A stretch of 13,592 bases of DNA from assembly GCA_019420325.1 (NCBI GenBank), contig JAHZHK010000002.1, positions 56,609-70,200 of the forward strand, written 5' to 3'. A program made the translations under genes and the position numbers. Positions 1-4,844 of this stretch are shown here, one piece after another; the first letter of the stretch is position 1; each line of letters opens with the position of its first letter. The notes beneath the pieces are model-generated. The model was not told the origin of the DNA, searched no databases, and saw only the letters and a program-made list of their open reading frames with translations. The DNA comes from Coriobacteriaceae bacterium. Lineage in GTDB: Bacteria; Actinomycetota; Coriobacteriia; Coriobacteriales; UMGS124.

Positions 1-210
1 TGAGAAATCCCAGATGAGCCAGATATAGTCGAACGTCTCAAGGCCGCGCACGGCGTCGGCGTCGCGGAACTCCGGCTCGAAGTACACGACGCCCTCCAGC
101 GCGTCGACAAGCCCGGGCTGGCGCGGCACGCCGAACTTCACAGGGTAGGGCGTCTTGATATGGGCGACGGGGCGGATGACGTGCGCACCGTCGGGGGTTT
201 CGTCTTGCAT
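1..210 (-). CDS. trmO: tRNA (N6-threonylcarbamoyladenosine(37)-N6)-methyltransferase TrmO (partial, N-terminal 70 codons)
   Basis: The minus-strand reading frame starts at the ATG at 210-208 and runs off the left edge without a stop, so only about the first 70 residues are visible. The segment has the family opening 'IRPVAHIKTPYPVKFGVPRQ', then 'GLVDALEGVVYFEPEFRD' and 'VRGLETFDYIWLIWDFS', which match the TrmO/TsaA (YaeB-like) beta-barrel start. Known members use S-adenosylmethionine to N6-methylate t6A37 in threonine tRNAs that read ACY codons. A GGGAG purine stretch lies about 5 bases upstream of the ATG on the minus strand, which supports this start. The gene diverges from the UPF0210 operon across 432 bp of non-coding DNA. 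The family call is secure from the motifs. SAM-binding residues further on cannot be checked because the gene is cut. Confidence 0.9.
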   Translation of the reverse strand, partial: MQDETPDGAHVIRPVAHIKTPYPVKFGVPRQPGLVDALEGVVYFEPEFRDADAVRGLETFDYIWLIWDFS

Positions 211-320
211 GTGGCTCCCAATGTTCGTTGTGGCGTCGTCGGCGCGGTGTAAGGCCGATGGGGTGAAGAGTGCGTTGGCAAAAGCGGCCCGCCTGCGCTC
301 CTGGCGTGGCGTCACTCCAT

Positions 321-407
321 CGTGCCGAATGGACCAAAACAAGGCCCAAAATCGCCTCGAAATGGTCCATTCGACACGTTTGCTCTGCGAACGTGCCAAA
401 CGGACCA
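321..407. repeat. Three alternating copies of a 16-bp motif (CGTGYCRAAYGGACCA)
   Basis: Copy 1 (321-336, plus) reads CGTGCCGAATGGACCA. Copy 2 (363-378) is the same motif on the minus strand, CGTGTCGAATGGACCA. Copy 3 (392-407, plus) reads CGTGCCAAACGGACCA. Copies 1 and 2 form an inverted repeat with 15 of 16 matches around a 26-nt middle that contains a small AGGC/GCCT palindrome. Copies 2 and 3, with two flanking bases, form a second inverted repeat with 15 of 18 matches around 9 nt. Copy 2 can therefore pair with either neighbour but not both. No other copy is seen in the window. It could be a cooperative operator array between trmO and the UPF0210 gene, or a dispersed extragenic repeat; the window does not decide. 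Confidence 0.8.
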
Positions 408-538
408 GAAGCAGAATCGGAAGGCATGTTTCTCCCCCATACACCACTTCTCGTCACGCTACCGCGCCGCGTGTTTTTGCTTGGCATTGTAGGGGTTGCG
501 CGTGCTTGTTTGTGCCTGTTGGTGTGCAAATACGGCGC

Positions 539-567
539 TTGCCCGCAAAGCAGATTCTATCTGTAAT
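539..567 (+). promoter_or_regulatory. Sigma70-type promoter of the UPF0210-UPF0104 operon
   Basis: A -35 hexamer TTGCCC (539-544, four of six consensus bases) and a -10 hexamer TGTAAT (562-567, five of six) are separated by exactly 17 bp. Transcription would start near 574, leaving a leader of about 69 nt before the GTG start. A second A/T-rich hexamer, TAAAAT (578-583), could act as an alternative -10 but lacks a good -35 box. Confidence 0.5.
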
Positions 568-630
568 AAATCCTGCATAAAATACGAAACAAATATTCGG
601 TTTAAGAGTGCGCATCAGCGCCCCGTATGC

Positions 631-637
631 GAGGAGG
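631..637 (+). promoter_or_regulatory. Ribosome binding site setting the UPF0210 GTG start
   Basis: GAGGAGG at 631-637 lies 5 bases before GTG at 643. It is the only strong Shine-Dalgarno match near the 5' end. This rules out the longer in-frame extension that begins at 496, which would run back through the promoter. Confidence 0.8.
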
Positions 638-642
638 CACCC

Positions 643-2010
643 GTGCCCGGTATCAGCATCCAGGAAATCGGCGAGACCCTCAACATGGTCGCGTCGCAGA
701 ACCTCGACGTTCGCACCATCACCATGGGCATCAATACCATGAGCTGCGCCGATGAGGACATCGACGTTATGGCTCGCAAGGTCTATGAGCGCCTTACGCA
801 CACCGCTGAGCGTCTTGTGCCGGTGGCAAACCAGCTCGAGCGCGAGTACGGCATCCCGATCGTCAACAAGCGCATCTCCGTCACCCCCATGGCGCAGCTT
901 GCTGCGGCCACCCGTGCCAGGAACCTCACGCCGCTTGCCCAGGCTATGGACCGTGCGGCCGAGGCCGTGGGCGTCGACTTCGTGGGTGGTTTTAGCGCGC
1001 TGGTGCAGAAGGGCATCGGCGACGCCGACATGCGCCTTATCGACTCCATCCCCGAGGCGCTTGCCTCCACCAAGCATGTGTGCTCTTCGGTCAATGTGGC
1101 GAGCCTGCGCGCCGGCATCAACATGGACGCCGTGCTCAAGATGGCCCAGACCGTGAAGGACGCTGCCGAGGCTACCGTGGACGACCATTGCTACGGCGCC
1201 GCCAAGATTGTCGTCTTCTCCAACATGGTGGAAGATTCTCCCTTCATGGCCGGCGCGGTGCATGGCTCGGGCGAGGGTGACGTGGTCATCAACGTGGGCG
1301 TTTCCGGCCCCGGTGTCATGGCGGCTGCCCTCAAGCAGCTCCCCAAGACGGCCGACATGCAGACCGTCGCCGAGAAGATCAAGGCCACCTCGTTCAAGAT
1401 CACGCGCGTCGGCGAGCTCATGGCGCGCGAGGCCTCCCGCAGGCTCGGCGTGCAGATGGGCATCGTTGACCTCTCGCTTGCCCCCACGCCTGCCGTGGGC
1501 GACTCGGTGGCCGACATCTTGGAGATCATCGGCGTGGGCACCTGCGGCGGCCCTGGCACCACGGCTGCGCTTGCTATGCTCAACGACTCGGTGAAGAAGG
1601 GCGGCGTCATGGCCACCTCCTCCATCGGCGGTCTGTCGGGCGCGTTCATTCCCGTTTCCGAAGATGCCGGCATGATTCATGCCGTTGAGTGCGGCGCCCT
1701 CAGCCTTGAGAAGCTCGAGGCCATGACCTGCGTGTGCTCGGTGGGCATCGACATGGTGGCCGTGCCCGGCGACACCAACGTGGAGACCATCGCCGGCCTC
1801 ATCGCCGACGAGATGGCCATCGGCGTCATCAACAACAAGACCACCGCCGTGCGCGTCATTCCCGCCGTGGGCAAGAAGGTGGGCGAGACGCTGGAGTTCG
1901 GCGGCCTCTTTGGCAGGGCTCCAGTGCAGGCCATCAACCAGAACGCCGGTTATGTGTTCGCACACCGCGGCGGTCGCATGCCCGCTCCCTTGAACTCGCT
2001 CAAGAACTAG
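643..2010 (+). CDS. UPF0210 / DUF711 'PFL family' protein
   Basis: This 455-residue protein is full length for the UPF0210 (DUF711) family, whose members are usually about 450 residues. The GTG start at 643 is set by the GAGGAGG site at 631-637. Family signatures are clear: 'TITMGINTMSC' (residues 25-35), 'REYGIPIVNKRISVTP' near residue 70, a glycine-rich 'GVGTCGGPGTTAALAML' in the middle, and 'SSIGGLSGAFIPVSEDAG' after it. From established knowledge, a solved family structure resembles the alpha/beta barrel of pyruvate formate-lyase and anaerobic ribonucleotide reductase. The true reaction is unknown, and the name 'PFL family' does not imply formate-lyase activity. No signal peptide or membrane segment is visible, so it is probably cytosolic. 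It lies 15 bp upstream of a UPF0104 membrane protein gene and is probably co-transcribed with it. The usual ACT-domain partner gene is absent next to it. Confidence 0.93.
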   Translation: MPGISIQEIGETLNMVASQNLDVRTITMGINTMSCADEDIDVMARKVYERLTHTAERLVPVANQLEREYGIPIVNKRISVTPMAQLAAATRARNLTPLAQAMDRAAEAVGVDFVGGFSALVQKGIGDADMRLIDSIPEALASTKHVCSSVNVASLRAGINMDAVLKMAQTVKDAAEATVDDHCYGAAKIVVFSNMVEDSPFMAGAVHGSGEGDVVINVGVSGPGVMAAALKQLPKTADMQTVAEKIKATSFKITRVGELMAREASRRLGVQMGIVDLSLAPTPAVGDSVADILEIIGVGTCGGPGTTAALAMLNDSVKKGGVMATSSIGGLSGAFIPVSEDAGMIHAVECGALSLEKLEAMTCVCSVGIDMVAVPGDTNVETIAGLIADEMAIGVINNKTTAVRVIPAVGKKVGETLEFGGLFGRAPVQAINQNAGYVFAHRGGRMPAPLNSLKN

Positions 2011-2025
2011 GCACACGCCGCAGAC

Positions 2026-3654
2026 ATGGCAGATATTAGAGTTCGCGGCATAGGCCGACGCAAGCTTAAGCCCAAGACGCTGCTTGGTGTGCTCATCTTG
2101 GCGACGCTTGTGCTGTTTGCCTGGGTGCGCCGGGACGACATCGCGCTTGTGCTCGACGCCCTCTTGCAGGGAGCGCGGGCCGCGCTTGTCGTGGGCGCCC
2201 TCTTTGAGCTGGGTCGCGTGTGCTTCCATGCGCTTGCCTACACCCGCTCGTTCAAGGTGATCGGTGCCGACGTGCCGCTTTCGCAGACGGTGCCCGCCTG
2301 GTTCAAGGCCGTCTTCATGAACACGGTGGTGCCCTCGGGCGGTGCGAGCGGCCTTGCGTGCGTCATCGATGTCGCTCGCAAGCGGGGTGTGGCGGTGGGT
2401 TCGGCAACCACGGCAACCCTGTTCACGCAAACATGCTTCTACCTGGCAATGTTTCTTGCCATCTTGCTGGGCTTTTGGATTATGGGCAAGGCGGGCACGC
2501 TCACGGGACGCGATGTGGCGGTGGGCTCGATTGTGGGTTGCGCCGCCCTGGCGTTCGTGGCGCTGCTCGTGTTGGGCCACCTAGCTCCCGGCAAGCTCCA
2601 GCGTGCGCTGCGTGCCGTGGAGCGACTCGGCGTGCGCGCCTGCCGGGCGATTCCCTTCATAAAGAAGGAGCCGGCTCCCTGGGCCGACAATCTCGTGCGC
2701 TCGTTCAGTGCTGCGGCCACGTCGCTTGTGCGCAATCCCAAGCGGTCGTTCACCGTGTATCTTTCCATGGTGGTCGCCATGGCGTTCGACGCGCTGTCGT
2801 TCATCGCGTGCGGTTATGCGTTCGACGTCGTTGCGCTTGATGCGCTCTTCGGGGCCTACGTCACGGCACTGGTGTTCAACAGCTTCAACGTGACGCCGGG
2901 CGGCGCCGGTGTGGTGGAGGGCCTTGCAGCCGCGGTGCTGGCAGGCTACGGCTACCCGCTTTCGCAGGCGCTCTCTGTGGTGTTGTGCTATCGCGCGTTC
3001 ATGTATTGGATTCCGCTGCTGGTGGGCGGTGTCATGATGCGCGCCTCGCGTGGTCTCAGGGGTGAGCGGGCGGGCGAGAACGGCGCGTCTGCGGACCAGG
3101 TCTCGGACCTCGACGGCGCCTATGCGTGCGCTGCAGCCGGTGGCAATCCGGCGGCTGATTTCGACGGGCGCAATGCCGAGGAGGGCAAGCTTGGCCTGCT
3201 CGCGCGCTTTCGCCGCTTTGCGCGCACCGAACCTGGTGCGAGCCGCCTTATCTGCTCGACGCTCATGGTGGCGGCTGCTGTCACAGCTATTGCCAGCAGC
3301 TTTATGTCGGCCGACCCGGTCCTTGCGCAGGTCGTCTCGAACCTGGTGCTTGGTTGGGAGCCCATGGACGCCCGCTGGATGGTGGTTGCTGCCTCAATCG
3401 TGCTCCTGTGCCTGCCGGGCATCTTCCTGCGCGACGCGGCTAACTGGCTCGTGAGCATCGCGGCACTCGTGGGGCTGGGCTTTACCTGCGCCCTTGCGGC
3501 TCATGGCGCTTCCACGGTGGTGCTGTGCTTGGCGAGCCTGGCTGCGCTTGTCATCTGCAACCAGTCCTTCGCGCACCATCCCTACCAGCTCTTCTTCCTG
3601 CGTTTGGGCGACAGGTTGGGCTTGAGGAGCCGGCGCGGCAAGGCAGGGGAATAG
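2026..3654 (+). CDS. UPF0104 / LPG_synthase_TM family integral membrane protein
   Basis: This is a 542-residue polytopic membrane protein. Hydrophobic segments are visible at about residues 18-34, 45-62, 132-152, 164-184, 245-262, 274-286, 296-308 and 312-337. The family signature 'NTVVPSGGASG' (99-109) and the later 'NVTPGGAGVVEGL' (288-300) are those of the UPF0104/YbhN and MprF-type membrane domain (PF03706). A hydrophilic linker (about 341-396) leads to a second membrane part with about four more segments (409-427, 452-468, 473-495, 497-513), ending in a basic tail. The soluble DUF2156 aminoacyl-transferase domain of true lysyl-phosphatidylglycerol synthases is missing. It is therefore more likely a flippase-like or lipid-handling protein than an enzyme that makes Lys-PG. 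The start ATG is 15 bp after the UPF0210 stop and has only a weak ribosome site, which suggests translational coupling. Confidence 0.88.
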   Translation: MADIRVRGIGRRKLKPKTLLGVLILATLVLFAWVRRDDIALVLDALLQGARAALVVGALFELGRVCFHALAYTRSFKVIGADVPLSQTVPAWFKAVFMNTVVPSGGASGLACVIDVARKRGVAVGSATTATLFTQTCFYLAMFLAILLGFWIMGKAGTLTGRDVAVGSIVGCAALAFVALLVLGHLAPGKLQRALRAVERLGVRACRAIPFIKKEPAPWADNLVRSFSAAATSLVRNPKRSFTVYLSMVVAMAFDALSFIACGYAFDVVALDALFGAYVTALVFNSFNVTPGGAGVVEGLAAAVLAGYGYPLSQALSVVLCYRAFMYWIPLLVGGVMMRASRGLRGERAGENGASADQVSDLDGAYACAAAGGNPAADFDGRNAEEGKLGLLARFRRFARTEPGASRLICSTLMVAAAVTAIASSFMSADPVLAQVVSNLVLGWEPMDARWMVVAASIVLLCLPGIFLRDAANWLVSIAALVGLGFTCALAAHGASTVVLCLASLAALVICNQSFAHHPYQLFFLRLGDRLGLRSRRGKAGE

Positions 3655-3892
3655 CGGGTGCGGGCATCTGGTATTTTGCCAAGCTGATGTAATCAGAACG
3701 CGGCCGCCTGTTTTCATTTCGGGACGGCCGCGAAGCTGGTGGCAAACAATGGAAGATGTATATGTCTACCGCGACAATAGGATGAGGGCAGCGCTTCTTT
3801 ACGAATGATTGCACGATAATGGACGTATCGTGTGCATGTTGGTGCGGGAAGTCGCATCGTTTCTTGTTAGTGTATAGTTTCTTTCCCGTTGC
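3655..3892. other. Non-coding spacer before the tRNA pair
   Basis: No gene is seen in these 238 bp. The region holds an 8-bp perfect inverted repeat, CGCGGCCG (3699-3706) and CGGCCGCG (3725-3732), with an 18-nt loop but no T-tract. It could be a weak or Rho-assisted end for the upstream operon. A possible tRNA promoter element sits near 3873. Confidence 0.5.
3873..3878 (+). promoter_or_regulatory. Candidate -10 element for the tRNA-Val/tRNA-Ala operon
   Basis: TATAGT (3873-3878) matches five of six -10 consensus bases and would start transcription near 3885, a few bases before the first tRNA. No good -35 box is found 16-18 bp upstream, so the assignment is weak. Confidence 0.25.
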
Positions 3893-3968
3893 GGGCGATT
3901 GGCGCAGCGGCTAGCGCAGGTGCCTTACACGCACAAGGTCGGGGGTTCGAATCCCTCATCGCCCACCA
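3893..3968 (+). tRNA. tRNA-Val (anticodon TAC)
   Basis: This 76-nt cloverleaf includes an encoded CCA end (3966-3968). The acceptor stem GGGCGAT pairs with ATCGCCC, the D-stem is GCGC/GCGC, and the T-arm has GGGGG, loop TTCGAAT and CCCTC. The anticodon loop CTTACAC places TAC at 3926-3928, which reads GTA and, with wobble modification, other valine codons. The first anticodon-stem pair (G3919 with A3935, positions 27-43) is a mismatch; the other four pairs are normal. It lies 10 nt before the tRNA-Ala gene, so the two are probably one transcript. Confidence 0.96.
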
Positions 3969-3978
3969 TAAAACCCAC

Positions 3979-4054
3979 GGGGGTGTAGCTCAGTTGGGAG
4001 AGCACTTGACTGGCAGTCAAGGGGTCAGGGGTTCGAATCCCCTCATCTCCACCA
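3979..4054 (+). tRNA. tRNA-Ala (anticodon GGC)
   Basis: This 76-nt cloverleaf has an encoded CCA (4052-4054). The acceptor stem GGGGGTG pairs with CATCTCC and includes the G3-U70 wobble pair, the main alanine identity element. The anticodon stem CTTGA/TCAAG encloses CTGGCAG, with GGC at 4012-4014 reading GCC, a codon expected to be heavily used in a GC-rich genome. A strong terminator follows 11 nt after the CCA end. Confidence 0.97.
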
Positions 4055-4065
4055 CGTGAATCCTG

Positions 4066-4097
4066 AAGCCCGAGGCCATGCGGTCTCGGGCTTTTTT
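4066..4097 (+). terminator. Rho-independent terminator of the tRNA pair
   Basis: The stem GCCCGAGGCC (4068-4077) pairs with GGTCTCGGGC (4082-4091), 10 bp with one G-U pair and an ATGC loop. Two A bases on the left pair with the start of a six-T run at 4092-4097. Confidence 0.95.
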
Positions 4098-4130
4098 GTT
4101 TACGCTACAAGGCAAGCAAAGTGCCATCCG

Positions 4131-4139
4131 TGGTATCCT
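4131..4139 (+). promoter_or_regulatory. Candidate extended -10 promoter of hypA
   Basis: TGG followed by TATCCT (4134-4139) is an extended -10 arrangement, nearly the same as the TGGTATTCT seen upstream of trmB. Transcription would start near 4146, just before the leader hairpin. No convincing -35 box is present. Confidence 0.4.
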
Positions 4140-4146
4140 GCCATCT

Positions 4147-4180
4147 CACAGGGGGAACTATTCGCCGCGGTGCCCCTGTG
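4147..4180 (+). promoter_or_regulatory. Leader hairpin at the 5' end of the hypA transcript
   Basis: CACAGGGG (4147-4154) and CCCCTGTG (4173-4180) form a perfect 8-bp stem with an 18-nt loop. If transcription begins near 4146, the mRNA starts with this stem. That would suit a stability element, or a regulatory leader, located 18 nt before the ribosome binding site at 4198-4205. There is no T-tract, so it is not a terminator. Confidence 0.4.
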
Positions 4181-4215
4181 GCGCCGCTTTCGCTTTCAAG
4201 GAGAGTGGCTAGAAC

Positions 4216-4635
4216 ATGCATGAGATGGCTCTTGTCCGCAACGTGGTGGACATTGTGGTTGAGCAGGCTGAGAAGTCCGGTGCTGCCGAGGTGAAGACCG
4301 TCTACCTCACCATCGGTCAGGGTCGCGACGTCGTCGTTGAGTATCTCGACGGCCTGTTCCAGTTCCTGGCGCGTGGCACGGTGGCCGAGCACGCCGAACT
4401 TGTGGTGCAGACCACGCCCATGACGGTGAAGTGCAACCAGTGCGGCTTCATCTTCCCCATCAACGTCTTCAAGCAGGAGACCTGGATGTGCCCCTCCTGC
4501 AAGGCTGAGAAGGACTACAAGCTCAATTCGGGCATGGAGTTCATGATCAACCGCATCGAGGTTGTGGGCCACAAGCCGACCGAGGATGCCGCGCAGCAAG
4601 AAGTCGCTTCCGAGCAGGAAGCTGCTGCTGAGTAA
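4216..4635 (+). CDS. hypA: Hydrogenase maturation nickel metallochaperone HypA/HybF
   Basis: This 139-residue protein starts with Met-His-Glu; in HypA, His2 (with Glu3 in many members) helps bind nickel. Two zinc-knuckle pairs are visible: C73-x2-C76 ('CNQCG') and C92-x2-C95 ('CPSC'). The 'LTIGQ' strand at 31-35 and the 'GMEFMINRIEV' ending strand at 106-116 also fit. HypA delivers nickel to [NiFe]-hydrogenase with HypB and, in some bacteria, supports urease. The protein is about 20 residues longer than usual, because of an Ala/Glu/Gln-rich tail after residue 118. An AAGGAGAG site at 4198-4205 sets the ATG. It is monocistronic: a tRNA terminator lies upstream and a bidirectional terminator downstream, and no hypB-F or hydrogenase gene is in view. 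The family assignment is strong; the client enzyme is unknown. Confidence 0.93.
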   Translation: MHEMALVRNVVDIVVEQAEKSGAAEVKTVYLTIGQGRDVVVEYLDGLFQFLARGTVAEHAELVVQTTPMTVKCNQCGFIFPINVFKQETWMCPSCKAEKDYKLNSGMEFMINRIEVVGHKPTEDAAQQEVASEQEAAAE

Positions 4636-4769
4636 GGATGTCACGACCTGCGTGAATGTCGCGGTTGCACGGGAGATATAGCCTGGTGCGAGCGGTCGCG
4701 GTTGAGCGGGCATGTGCGCATGGCGCTGCGAGTGCCTGCGGGTGCCCACCGACAAGACACTGATTAGGC

Positions 4770-4809
4770 AAAAGCCCGCCTGTCACAGCGCGAGACAGAC
4801 GGGCTTTTT
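4770..4809. terminator. Bidirectional terminator between hypA and addA
   Basis: The left arm AAAAGCCCG-C-CTGTC (4770-4784) pairs with the right arm GACAG-A-CGGGCTTTTT (4794-4809), with one internal mismatch. A-runs on the left and T-runs on the right let it end transcripts from both converging sides: hypA from the left and addBA from the right. Confidence 0.93.
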
Positions 4810-4844
4810 GGTGCTTGAGGCAGGATGGCTGGTGTCGCCTCGCG

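Larger units (their letters stand above)
211..642. other. Non-coding intergenic region between trmO and the UPF0210 gene
   Basis: This 432-bp stretch contains the three-copy motif cluster at 321-407 and a sigma70-like promoter at 539-567, followed by an AT-rich leader. Short open frames cross it on both strands, but they have no convincing ribosome binding site and no recognisable domain, and they overlap trmO or the motif cluster, so none is accepted as a gene. No terminator or RNA gene is seen. Many UPF0210 genes are preceded by a small ACT-domain (UPF0237) gene; none is present here. Confidence 0.7.

Noticed and set aside
155..580. Plus-strand open frames in the trmO/UPF0210 gap
   Set aside because: They overlap trmO antisense and the motif cluster, have no good ribosome binding site and show no domain.
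496..642. N-terminal extension of the UPF0210 protein
   Set aside because: The extension would start upstream of the predicted promoter and bears no family similarity; GAGGAGG before GTG 643 fixes the start.
454..2580. Long minus-strand open frame (708 codons) opposite the UPF0210 gene
   Set aside because: It is the antisense shadow of a GC-rich gene: rich in His, Gly, Ala and Arg with no family motif, and it spans the promoter and two real genes on the other strand.
4658..4704. Direct repeat of GTCGCGGTTG (4658-4667 and 4695-4704) after hypA
   Set aside because: Two 10-bp copies in GC-rich DNA can occur by chance, and no pairing, spacing or promoter logic was seen.
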